Source of the DNA: Cryptomeria japonica
Lineage: Eukaryota > Streptophyta > Pinopsida > Cupressales > Cupressaceae
Length of the DNA stretch: 64,000 bases
NCBI RefSeq assembly: GCF_030272615.1
Contig: NC_081412.1
Span: 541,836,335 to 541,900,334 of the forward strand
Direction of reading: 5' to 3'
The notes beneath the pieces are model-generated. The model saw nothing but the letters and a program-made list of their open reading frames with translations. It was not told the origin of the DNA and did not search any database. Positions 24,400-36,330 of this stretch are shown piece by piece. The first letter of the stretch is position 1. Each line of letters opens with the position of its first letter. Position numbers and translations under genes: made by a program.

Positions 24400-27300
24400 A
24401 AAGAAAAAAAAATGATAAGAAAATGGTACAATCAAACATAGAGATTGCAAGGCAGTGATCACTAAGATAAAATATTGTATTGATATTGGTAGCAAGTTGT
24501 TTTATGCTAGATAGCCATAAGGTAGGGTGGCATGTGACTCCTATAAACTATGTTGTAGCGAAAACCCATAGGATATCAATGATTAATTATATAGTAGTTT
24601 CCCCCCCACAAAGGAAAAAAGATAGTAAAGACCAATTGAGATAATGGTTTGGCCCCCATGAAGGAAAAAAGATAATAGATATGATAAAAGATCATGATAA
24701 ATAGATACTGAGATAAATATGAAAGAATGCAGATATACAAAAATGTAGACATGATAGACCCCCCTCCCCCCCACCTTAAAATGATATGCATTACACAAAG
24801 GGGATGCAAATCATTCTAAGGAGAAGAGATGTTGTGTTACTTCAACATAACTAGATGTTTCCATGAAATGCCCTGAAACAGATTACACATGATACCCACA
24901 ACATCAATCAAAACATAGTGAGACAAGGGGATCTGGTTATTTGGCGTCAGAAGAGCTCATAGCAATGAAATTAAATGATGCATATGAGTTACTCATCATG
25001 GTCTTGATTTTTTCAGATTTGAAGAAGGCACATGAACACAATGATAAAATTAAAAGTTGGGTCAATGTGGAAGAAGGCCTAAATGCCCCAATTGCTTTCC
25101 ATCATCATCAAACATTAAAAAGCGAGTTTTTTTTATATGGAAGAAAGATGATTTACAAATAGAATAATGTCATAATAGATAATCCCCTATTTCCTAGCAC
25201 CTATAGAGTAACTTTAGTCCTCCAAGAGGCCACAAACACATAAAAATAAATAGCACCCCTTCTTTCTAAGCACCTACGGAGTAAGTTAAAGGTCCTCTGA
25301 GAGGGCACAAAAATATATAAAGACAAGCATGGGGAAACATAGACAAACACACTCTAATCTACAAGATAGGAAAAGTACTATCCTAAAGGTTCTCCACCAT
25401 CAAAGTATCATCCTCCCAATCTTTGATCATATAGGAAAGGAGGACAATTGCGAGTGCACTATCGGGTGCCTCACTAGTAGCAAGAGGCAAGGATGATGTA
25501 GCTTCCATATTCTCATCCAAAATCTCTTTAGAGGAAAGACTCAAGGGTTGTGTGAAGATCATAGACAATTTTGCAATATCCTCTAAAGAGTCAAACAAAT
25601 GCCCCCCATAGAGGAGGCAGATGACTCATCCCGAGCTGATGAAATAGGAGCCACATCACTAACCTCTAAGAGAGGACAAAGAAAAACTGTGGAGAAGACA
25701 GTGCATCCTCAACAATAAAAATAGAAGTAGATAAATAAATAAGCATTGAAATAGGCAAAGAGATCATCAAAGCTTAATTTCAACAATGAAACTCAAGAAC
25801 AAGGACCTGTTGAAACTTTCACTTAGGCTATTGTAGAGGTGAATCCCTCTTCTCAACCATAGTGAGTTTGAGTGCATTGGAAAAGTTGCAATGAATACAA
25901 GGTGGTTAAGTAGGAGGAGTAGCCAACACTACACTAGACACAACCTGTGTATGAAACACATCAACAAATTAGGAGAATAAAGGGATATCAGACAAGGAGG
26001 TGATGAGGGGAAACACCAAAGCAATGAAAAATTGTACCCATTCAGGGAAAGGCTCATCAACTATCCCTGAAGAGACATGCAACAATACAAAAGAGAAAGC
26101 ATGAAGATATTTGGAGGAGTAGTGGACACCGATGAATAATTATTAGCCTTCAAGGTAGCCTCACACTCTCGTGTCATTTCCCACTAATGAAGCTTATTCT
26201 CACACACAAGATGGGTCCCAAGCAGAGAGGTCTAAGAAGGCCTAGTAGCATCTCGATCCATGAGAGAGACTACCTATGCCATTTCCAATAGAGGGGAAGG
26301 TCCATCTGATGAGGCAAGTGATGTTGCTATAACATGCTCTATAGGTGCATTTGTGGACACCCTTCCCTATTTTTCTCTAGGAGTAGTCAAAGGAATAAAG
26401 GGTACCCTTGGAGGTTGTGTGACATGGGAGCTAAAGGTAAATGATTATCTCAAGGTGAATGCCTACCCCTACTATACCAAGCAAGAGGAAGGACATCAAC
26501 AAGGATCGGGAGCTCAAAGAGAGGGCAGGTCACATATGTGATGGTGTGGGTATCTTTCATTTTTTGTTTTAGGCATAAATGTAGGAACAAAAGATACCAT
26601 CAAAGACTACATAGTCCTAGGTGCACAAGGAGGTCTACCCTAAGGGATAGGTCTATCATTAGATCCCAGCAAAGGAGTAGAAGATACAGGCCACTGTACT
26701 ATAGGAGCAAATAAGGTAGGAGTAGAAAATTATATAGGAGGGAAAGAAACCACAGCCTGAATTGACTTAGGTGCTAACTCTCCTATTTTATACTTATATT
26801 ATGCTTTATATAAAAAGTCTCCATAGGGAAGCATAGGATCAATCAAAGAAGGCCAAAAATAATCAAACAAAAATCCCCCACGGGCAACCAAGGACTGGTA
26901 TCCAATATCCTAGATAAGGTGCACTGTACCTTCATGGAAGAACTTCACACACTTATGAACAACTAAGGTGGTTTCATTCATGGCTATCACCTAGGGGATA
27001 CCCAACTTAATAAAATATTCATTTGACTCAGGAATGACAACAAAGGTGCTCAATACTATCTCGGGTCTGACAAGAATTGTCAAGGTGGTGTAGCAGTACT
27101 CCCCAAAGGAGAAATAGATATCCTATCATGCGTACGAACAATGACACAACACTCGTTATATCTCACTCTATGTAAACCATTGATAACTAGAGCCTTGAAT
27201 CAATTATTTTTCAAGCATTTTAAAGGAGAGGTCAAGTCAATTTCAAGCAATCAAGATGGTATCCATGATCAAACTTCCATGAAGACATTCTACATGACAT

Positions 27301-29520
27301 CCAAAAAACCCTTGTGTGAGGATTCAAACAAGCTTCATCAAGGTATCAACTTCAATTACAAGCATTCAATTTTAGATCTATCCTTTCCCTCAAAAGGCAT
27401 CTTGTTCTAATTTAAGAATCTATAATGGTATTGACTCATCATGAGGGGTCAACCATCACACCTGTTTAATAGTGTGACCATTTATCTTCATTAGTATGTA
27501 TAAAGGAGAAAGTTCCTCACTATAAGGAGCATCTAGAGGTATAAAATATATGTCGTAAAACTTCTTCCTTTACCTAGGAGATGAGATTGGATTAATAAGG
27601 ACCATGCTAATATAAGCGACACCACTCGATGGAGGATTTGATGATACAAAGATAAAATTTGATGAATGGAGTGTGAAAGGATTGGTGTAGATTTGGAGCT
27701 CATTGTTGATCTCACCAATGAACTTGTTACATTTTAATTTTTGATCACCAACTTGTATAAAACCACTATCTCTATCGTCTTGGACTATATGTCTAAGACA
27801 AATATAGTGCTCGGTGTCGTGTCTAGGTACATGGTGATACTAAGAGAATTTGGAACCATCATAACACCAAGGGTATTGTCTATTGTTGGGTACACTTAGT
27901 CTAATTTTAGGAAGGGTCACAAGATTATCTTATAATAATTTTTATAATATACTTAGAGAAGAATTAGACAATTTGGTAAAGACCTAATATCATTGTGGTT
28001 CCTATGTAGATCTCTCGATTTCCCGAGGCACAGTTATGACATTCACAATAGCCTTGTTCTTTCTAGACCCTCCTAAAGGAGATACACCCCCAAAAATATC
28101 AACACGAGAGTTTGAAGAGGATTCTCTAAATTGAGTCAATGTATGCTGATAGTTAGTGAGTGTGGAACAAATATTGGTAAAATCTGAATAATAATTAAAA
28201 TAAAATTCCTCCCTTAATGTCATATACATATTTCCAATGAACATCCTCTAAAAATCACTATCTAGTAGAGAAAAGAGGATCTTTGTAGATATTGATTGAT
28301 AGTTTGATAAATAAAATTAGTAAAATTCTCATTTGGATTTTACTTAAAATGGACAAGGTCAACAATAGTGACCTTGTTAGCAATGTTTTCTTGAAACCTT
28401 GTGAGAAATACACCCATGATTTGATCAAATATTTTGATGGAATGATCAAGCAAAGAAATATACTATTCTAGTGTGATCCCCTTAGCAGACTGAGAGAATA
28501 GTTTTAATAGGACAAAATTCATGCTATGATAGTCATTGCAAATAGTCATGAAAGAACCAATGTGAACATTAGTATCTCCTTCTCCATCATACCGATCAAA
28601 ATTCAATGCCTAGGCCCCTTAGGAGGTAATGGTTTTCAATATTCTCAAGTCTACTAATTCTAATTCTTTATTACGGCACCAATACTAGCACCCACACTAA
28701 CACTAGCATAATAAACTTGAATAATGGATGTAGCAATATAGTGAAGCTAGCAAACATGTTGGTATATCCCAAGGGGTTTTGAGAAATATTGATACTAGGT
28801 ATAGTGCCATCTAATAATGAATTAATCGTAGGTCCAACATCCACTATGTGGGCCAACACTCCAGGGATAGTGAAACTAATTTGTATGCTAGTGGTATTAG
28901 AATGATCATCCTAAGTGCTATCTTTAGCAAGTGGTATATGAGATCTTAAGATCATAAATAGAGCCCTTAACAGTTCTAGGGCCTTACAATCCAAGATAAG
29001 CATATCTTTCAAACTCATAATCAAATAGCCATTCTAGGGGAGGACATTCTCTTAGTTAAAGAAATTTTCAAAATCCCTTAGGTTCTCCTCTAAGGATTGA
29101 ATCTAGTAAAAAAGAATTGTAAGAGAAAACTCATGATTGATAGAAGGAGGAGACTCTAGAGGAGTGTTCATTGGAGTATTGTTTTGAGAGTTAGGTTGTG
29201 AGCTAAATGCATAAGAGCCCCTCATAATAACACTCTTAATAGGACAAGAAGTAAAAGGAAAATTTGGATCTATGATACCCGAGAACATCAAGCCAAGTCA
29301 AGTAGGATTGTAATGATTTGGAGGGATACTTGGCCTTGAAGTTCTCACAACAATCCTAGAGGTATTCTGGGTCATAAAGCTCATAGGCAATCTCTACAAC
29401 ACTTCAACCAATCCAAGAGTGTTTAATAGAGGAACTCAACACAAGTATTGAAATGTTTTGTATAAGAAAATTTTGCATGAAGTTATAATTTATGAATTGA
29501 TCACGCACACACACGAATGA
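24400..29520 (-). pseudogene. Internal region of an LTR retrotransposon: gag and protease remnants, no RT found
   Basis: Gag-like sequence reads leftward from about 28620 to 28000 in shifting frames. It includes an HIGSFMTIC-like start, SIKIFDQIMGVFLTRFQENIANK near 28410-28350, and a 80-codon open piece at 28244-28002 (MTLREEFYF, NYQHTLTQF). Between about 27060 and 26890 a frame resembles the C-terminal half of a retropepsin and its following spacer (LGIPWV, HKCVKFFHEG). From 26890 to 24400 the frames are Pro/Ser/Thr-rich or unrecognised. No YxDD motif, RNase H or integrase triad was seen, so the element appears to be a non-autonomous or heavily deleted Ty3/gypsy-like derivative. Dozens of stops are present. 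Confidence 0.6.
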
Positions 29521-29523
29521 CAA

Positions 29524-29542
29524 GTTTCATGTTGGGTTCACC
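29524..29542 (-). other. Putative primer-binding site of the 22.8-30.5 kb element
   Basis: The minus strand reads TGGTGAACCCAACATG directly downstream of the 5' LTR, after four T residues. It starts with the TGG complementary to a tRNA CCA end and resembles the TGGTGA-type PBS of some plant gypsy elements. The tRNA was not identified. Confidence 0.5.
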
Positions 29543-29546
29543 AAAA

Positions 29547-30515
29547 CGTAGAGGGGAGAAAAGTGAGCCCCTTTGAAAGGCATGTGTTAACCTCTTGAGG
29601 ACTCACTAATCCACCTCTCCACCTAGAATAAGCACAAAGCATGGAATTTGTCAAGTGCCAAAAGATAAAAATATTTTGATTATAGAACCTGAAAGAAAAA
29701 ACCATAGAGATCTTTTGGTGACCTCCAGTATCCCTCTAACCAGATTGCACATGTGAACATAGACGATAGAGTGGTGCATTGGCATCTAGTATAGATACAG
29801 TACAAAGATTATACCAATAAATATAAATGAACTAGAGTTAAGATTTTAACTACTAAACATGATAAAAATGGTAAAAAGAAGTAATAAATAGCTTAACTAA
29901 ATTAACAAAAGTGTAAAAAGGGATAGAAGAAGCTCACAAATAACTAATGATTGAAGCCTCTAGTAAACGTGAATCTTCTTCAATGACCTACACACAATAA
30001 AGCTTAGATCAAAATGTCGAGGCTATTTTTATGATATCTGCCATAGTCAAACCCCCGTTTTAGTGTTCCCAACTCCACAGATAGCCAAGATAAATGATAG
30101 ATTAAATAATAAATAAAACACACAAAAACAAGATAATTGATATGGTAATGGAGATAATGTAAATGCCAAAAAGGAGAGAGAAGAAAGTCCTCTTCAACAT
30201 AGATAAGTGAAAGCTTATCAAAGTGAAGAAGAAGCACAAAACCCTCAAATGTATAGAGATACGATAATGATGATAGCGTAACAAGATGCATAAATACTAG
30301 AAGATACCTCTGAGAGCATGCAAGAAAGATTAAATGGATACCAGAAAATAATTTAAGAGACTGGAGACTAGAAAAATAATTTGAAGCAAAAAAGGTAACA
30401 TAAAAGACCTAGGAAGTAATCCCAATGTCAGTGTGGACAAATGGAGGCATTACATTATCGAAAATAGTATGTGTAACAATCCAACAACCACCTTCAAACT
30501 ATACTTTTGCAAGAT
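29547..30515 (-). repeat. 5' LTR (truncated) of the 22.8-30.5 kb element
   Basis: Shared with 22839-24018, with moderate divergence. It starts CGTAGAGG where the other copy has TGTAGAGG. Homology ends near 30513. The last roughly 210 bases of the other LTR (24019-24227) have no counterpart here, so the outer end seems lost and no target-site duplication could be recognised. Confidence 0.65.
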
Positions 30516-31289
30516 GTGGTTGGTGATAGAGGGTCTTTTTGGAAAGGTTTAGATTGTATTCTCCATCACTTATCTCAATCATTTTTGATAATATCAAGTT
30601 GCCAAGCCTACTAAATGGAGCCTACATGCAAATATTACAAAAAAATCTATCTTTATTAATTCTCACTAGATATTAAGGAGAGAATGAATGAATGGAATAT
30701 TTTTAATTATGTCCATCAAGTTAAAGCAATATGTGGGACCTAGGAGAAACACACTACTCCCCATCAACAAAATATTATAGTTTGAAAGATCTCTCTTGAG
30801 ATCAAATCTTCTATAATGAATTTAATAGTTTTGTCCAACATTTCCTCCTCGAACAAGATGCTTAAATTATCAATTTTAAGGTGTCTTCATATTTGGTACA
30901 AATTCCCATGTACATTGGGTACTTCATGAAAATTTGTCATTTTGTCTCCACCACTCCCTTGCTACAAAATTGGCATATTAGTGTTTATCTCTCCTCGGGT
31001 AGATATTGACTATCTACCAGTTTCAAATCTAAGATGATGAGAACTAGTCCTTAATGATAGTTAAGGAGTAGTTTCCATCATCTTTTAGATGTGAAACTAA
31101 TAGATGGTCGATACCTAGATGTTAGAAAAGAAAAAATATGTTGATAATCTAATATTCACCTTTATGCAGCCTTTTTCATCATGCTTTCGTGTGGGATTAA
31201 ATCTTTTGATATTAAAAGATATTTTCACTCTATTTATTTTGATTAGATTAAATTGGGAGAGGCCCAAAACATTACATAACTACTACTTA
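30516..31289. other. Interval without recognised genes
   Basis: Degenerate frames on both strands; nothing assignable. It lies between the truncated LTR and a minus-strand retroelement remnant. Confidence 0.45.
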
Positions 31290-33480
31290 TACAAAAAAGT
31301 GAGAAAAAACATGGGACTCACAAGGAGTGAGAACCCAAAACCCGAGTACCAACTACCAAAAAGGTACAGAACCCAGTAGGCACCCTAAACCAGACACCAC
31401 AAAACCCAAATACTAGACTATACTATAGACAAGAAAAGTAGAAAAACCAACAAACTCACCCCTAGTGAAGGCATAGATCGATGGCTTAATTGGTGGGGGG
31501 CTTATTAGTCTTCCAATCCTAGCTCATAGCCTTCACCTTATTAGAGAAGGGAGCCTCTTGTTAGATCCTTTACCAAATGAAATAGCGGGGAACTTCAGAG
31601 TCACTTTCACTCTCGAAACAAACACCTCTAACCCAAAAGCAGGGGAAGAATCCAAATGTTGTTTCTTACGAGCCTGCCTCTTGTTAATTTCTTACTGAAT
31701 GACCTATAGATTTTTTGAATTTTTTTTGAATGTTGCATTGTCTTGCGCCATTACTTCATTTTTATTTTAAGGGACACGTGATTGTTCTGTAGCACCTTAA
31801 TAGTCTTGATCGTCTCCTTCCAGTCCTCCTTGTGATCAATTTTCTCATATAGCCCCTTCAATTCCTCCTTAATTCCTTCCCACTTATCAATATTTTCAGC
31901 TAAATCATTGGTCACTATCCAAACCCTCTAATCTTTGTCTTTCATTTCCCAGCTAGAAGCTCTAGAATATGCTTTGGCAAGGGCTTCAAATCTATTAATT
32001 TTTTTTTTGGCCACATTAAGTTGACCCAAAATCTAATAAAATATAACTTCCTCCTTATTATATATGTAACAAAGACCATTAACTTTATCTGCATAGGTGG
32101 GGAAGTCCCACTTCCTTAGCGAATTCGCAAGTGAGTGGGAGGAAAACCGAAAGAAGGGGTACCAAATTTGTTAACAGGGTTATCCAAGGTCCACTTTGAC
32201 CCAGTAGAACATGAGGAAGCAGAGTCCTCAAAGGCATTATCCTCTTCCTCTGGCTCTTCTACAATGCACTCAATAATTGGAAGGGGGAGTTCTTAAATTT
32301 AGGCATTATGCTGGGATTAACTAAGGTAGGGGTCCCTTTGGGTTTAGGAGTAGAACTAGAATCTTAACTCTTTAGGATTTCTTAAAGCTCAACATACAGA
32401 GTGGAGCCAAAGGGATTACAAGTCGGTCCACTAGTGGGGGTTAAATTTAGGTGAAAATTGTATGTAAGTGTAGGATAAGCCCTTGGTGTAGGGGAAGGAC
32501 ATTTTTTATATTTGGCCACATCAATAGACTAATAAATAGATGAAAAAAGTCAATAGGATAAATTCATCTTCAACCCATACCTTAAATGGTTGAGCATGGG
32601 GATTTTTTTTTAAATGAAACATTTAAACCTCTTGTCCAAGGTGATGAACTTTGAATGAGAAGTAGTGTTGTTTCCTTCCAAACCCCAGGTAAGTCATTCC
32701 CATTGAAACCACTTTACAGGAAAACCGCATTCTCCCCTAACTCTAAGAAACCCTTGAAATCCTCCTTGCAACTACCATTTGGCATCTTTGGAAATTTTGT
32801 GCCTTCCACCACAGGAATCATAGCACTCGCAATGGTTTCCACAGACGCGATGAACTTAACACCACCCACTTGGAAGTCAAATCACCCCTACCTCCTATAT
32901 AAATTTCCCTTGAGGAAATTGAGAGGGGGGGGGCTACTACTATAAAAATGATTTGATAATCTCGAGAATGAATTGTATTCTCAAGTTTGCATTTAGGCTA
33001 CTCTAGATAGGCACCCTATTCACAAGGGAGCATATAGAATGCAAATAAAATCTGCATCCCTTAAGATATTTATTTGACCACAAATTCACCCTCATCCCAT
33101 GATTGGGCAAATTGCTTAGACAAAGTAGGATTATAATCCTTCATTCCTTCAACATAAGTTGACAGGTTGCCCTCCACCACCTTATTCGAAAGAACTCCAT
33201 TTTATTTGAATTGGTCATAGTTGTCTAGATCTATCTGAATAAGGTCCCCACCCATGATTTGTACGAAAAATTGAAGAACAGTTCCAAAAAGGGAATGTTG
33301 AAATCACCTTTGGGAAAGACACAAAAAAGGTGGTATTGTACATAAATTGTAGCTTTCACTAGATTTAACAAGTCCAACCCCTATCAATAAATGATTGAAG
33401 TACAACATGGTCATATTGAAGACGACAAAGGAAATTTTAAAATAATTAGTTCTCATTGTTAATGTCTTGAAGGATCATGA
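31290..33480 (-). pseudogene. Retroelement-associated protein remnant with coiled-coil tail
   Basis: A long degenerate frame can be followed leftward. An N-terminal part at about 33250-33000 (NLSTYVEGMKDYNPTLSKQFA, then WDEGEF) leads to VKFIASVETIASAM..PVVEGTKFPKMP near 32880-32780. It ends in a charged, probably coiled-coil region at about 32030-31740 (KKINRFEALAKAY; DKWEGIKEELKGLYEKI). This looks like a long retroelement-borne protein of unknown function, of the kind often labelled a plant transposon protein. The identification is from memory of the pattern and is not certain. Several stops are present. It lies downstream of a LINE RNase H domain on the same strand, but LINE organisation does not explain it. 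Confidence 0.4.
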
Positions 33481-33595
33481 CACAAATATCTTCAGGCAAT
33501 TCATGTTGCACCGTCCAATTATTAAGCCCCTCAGAAAAAAAGGACCTAATTTAGCCAGCCTACCTACAATCCTATTGCCTTTTTTGAAGGTGTGA

Positions 33596-35620
33596 TTAAG
33601 TCTTACATGGCCGAAAATAGTAAATAACACTTTGGCATTTAGTGATTAGGTCCATCGCCCACCATCTAGGTTTTGCCTTTCCTTGCAACATCATGATGAT
33701 GTTTATAGAGTCACCTTCGATTACGATATTTTGGTAATCCCTATCCATAAAAAATAGAGATGCCAAATAAATTTTCCATAGATACCACCATGTTAGACAT
33801 TTGACTGCCCAAATTTTCCATGTATACCACCATATATTTGCCACTTGGATCTCTAATGACCCCACCTCCACCTCCCCAACTTGGGTTACCTTTTGAACAC
33901 CCATCAAAATTTAATTTTAACCAACTGGTGTTGAGGGGGACAATTTAATATTGTTCTCAAACCCAACATATGGGGAGCTAAAGCTAGAAAAGACATCAAC
34001 CAAATCCCAATTAATCGCTATAATCCAATCTAAAGATTAGGGGGTGTGAGTTTTTGGATTTACCAAAGCCTTTCATGTTCTCCTTGACTTGGTTGATAAT
34101 GGCGTAAGATAGAGCTTTCCATTGAGTCTTGTGATCTTTGCAAATTCTATTGTTACGTTATTTCCATAAGTGTCAACTCGTATAAAGGAAGTTCTTCCAC
34201 CAGATTTCGTGAATAAGAGGATGAGTAGATATAGGAGTCCAACTAGAAGAAACCAATTTGAGTTTTTTATGCCACACCCAAGATATCAAGAACAAGTTGT
34301 TAATACTTTGTCTAGCTTGCCATGAGAAGTGACAATGAAACAAAATATGGTTGGTATTTTTTGCTACCACCTCATAGAGGACACACCTACTCACTATTTG
34401 CATACCCCGCTTCTAGAGATTGTCAATAGTCAAAAAAAAATTCATAGTTTATCCACCAAAATAAATAGATCTTAGGAAACATTTTAGATCTTGAGATATT
34501 CAACCAATTAAAGATAGAATTATGGGGAGGAAGAAGAAGAAGCTCAAAAATTGATTTAACTAAGTGTTGCCCATCCTTAAAACCAACCCACAGTAGCTTA
34601 TCATTCACATATGTTCTGAGAAACCTAAAATTATTCAAAATCCTAAGAAGTTCCTTGGTAGTTGTATTAAGTGGGGGTTCAAAATCCACCATGGAGATTT
34701 TCCATTTGGGAGGAAAGGTGGCATGGAAGCAATAATCCAATAAAATAGTTCCAATTCTATTCACTAGCATTCTCAATAGTCGTTCAAATAGATTGATGAA
34801 ACTCTAGAGGAGTCATCAAACCCCAAGATCCTTCCAAAACCTAATACTCCTCCCATCCCCAACATGCCAAAGTAAGCCTTTCTGGAACAAGAGTTTGGAA
34901 TTAATCAAATTGTTTCAAATATGTGAAACCCTAAAAAGCTCATCCCTAGAGAGAAAGAGTTTACTAATTCCTCTCAAGTATTTACTTTACATCACTTTTA
35001 ACTAGTTTCCTTCTCCATGGATAGTCTCCACTCGATTTTAGCAATAAGATCTTAATTGAGAAAACGAGAATCTTTGATGCCAAGACCACTAGATCCCTTG
35101 CTAGAGAAAATCATTCCCAAATCAACTAAGGAGATTCTATTCTTTTTTTCCATTCCTAACCACAAAAATCTCCTTTAGATTTTATCTAGCTTCTTTTCTC
35201 AGGCTACTGGAATATGAAATAAGGATAGAAGGTAAACTGCAACATTCTAGAGTGGTACTCTCAGTAGTTGAATTTTACAAGCATTACTCAGAAAGGCACC
35301 TTTTCAACATGCCAGTTTACTTTGGATTATTTTAATCAAACCCAACCAAATACAATTCCCCACCTTCCCAGAAGTGAGAGTTAGGCCTAAATAAGAAGTT
35401 GACAGGCTAGCAATCTAACAGTTCAAAACTTTTCCAATGCAAGTCTGGAGGATAAGGGGTACATTCATGAAGTAGAGATCACTAGATTGTACAAGTTAAT
35501 TTTTTATCCAGACGCAAATGCATACCCAGATAAGATAGAGATTCAACTTCTAGCTTCTACCATCGATGAAAATCTTATCAAAAGAGTATCATCAATAAAT
35601 TATTGATTTGAAATAGTCAA
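33596..35620 (-). pseudogene. LINE ORF2 3' half: RT active-site region to RNase H
   Basis: Leftward from 35599 the frame begins at the RT catalytic block FIDDTLL (FIDD at 35599-35588). It continues with SILSGYAFASG..IN, a TSYLGLTLTSGK block near 35390, and KLDKI..RFLWLGMEKKN near 35180. GLGIKDSRFLN lies near 35080. The 117-codon piece 34776-34423 is the following linker, 34403-34173 contains the zinc-binding block (NTNHILFHCHFSWQA), and 33907-33596 is the RNase H domain with GGGGVIRDPSGKY just upstream. Stops and frameshifts disable it. The RT N-terminus and ORF1 are missing. Confidence 0.8.
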
Positions 35621-35638
35621 AGGATATAAAGAATGTTT

Positions 35639-35760
35639 AATCCATTTTAAGGATCCTTGGTGGATACTTGCCTCAATGTTCCTGTCCCAAACATCACCCA
35701 ATCCATTTTAAGGATCCTTGGTGGATACTTGCCTCAATGTTCCTGTCTCAAACATCAACC
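35639..35760. repeat. 61-bp tandem duplication at the LINE edge
   Basis: Two copies beginning AATCCATTTTAAGGATCC at 35639 and 35700 differ at one or two positions. The 5' limit of the LINE remnant lies just to the left. Confidence 0.9.
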
Positions 35761-36117
35761 ATAAGGAAGAAGAGATAAGGAGATAAAGGGTCTCGATGTT
35801 TGAGGCCTCCAAAAGACAAAAAATAACCTTGAGGGGACTCATTACTTAATTTTCACTCTATTTGTTTTGTCCATATGGGATTCATATATTTTTATTTTGT
35901 TTAGTATTTGGATATTCATGTATATTAACATCCCACTTCTTCATCCATTTATCATCATGTTTCAAATTTTATGTGTTCTTTCTTTTGATTCTATCTTCGT
36001 ATTTAGCTTAGACCAACAAAATCTTCTTTAGTTAACTTAACAACTAGACTATTTTCAATGCTTCCAAGAGGAAAGTACTTATTTCAACTTATAAAAATCT
36101 CATGTTTTCAATCATTT

Positions 36118-36330
36118 GTAAAATATTAGTGGTCATTGGAAAAGTTAATAAGAAGAGTTATGCAAAATATTAATGGTCATGGGAGTTACACATGTTTGTG
36201 CTTCTTGCAAAAACTATGAAAATGAAACTTGGGTTTAACCTCATATGAAGAGATTATTTATTTAAAAAAAAAAAATTAAATCCAAATTAATATAAAGATG
36301 TTTGCTTCCAAAAAGTTATTGCATAAATTT
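36118..36330 (+). pseudogene. Relic of a UGT 3' flank
   Basis: Collinear with 40305-40520 downstream of the intact UGT stop codon, same orientation. Shared blocks include TGGTCA..GGAAAAGTTA, ACAC.TGTTTG, TTGCAAAA, GAAAATGAAA, and AAATTAAT followed by AGATG and TGCTTCC. No UGT coding sequence precedes it. Together with the 5' relic at 19341-19535 it suggests a lost paralogue. Confidence 0.6.
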
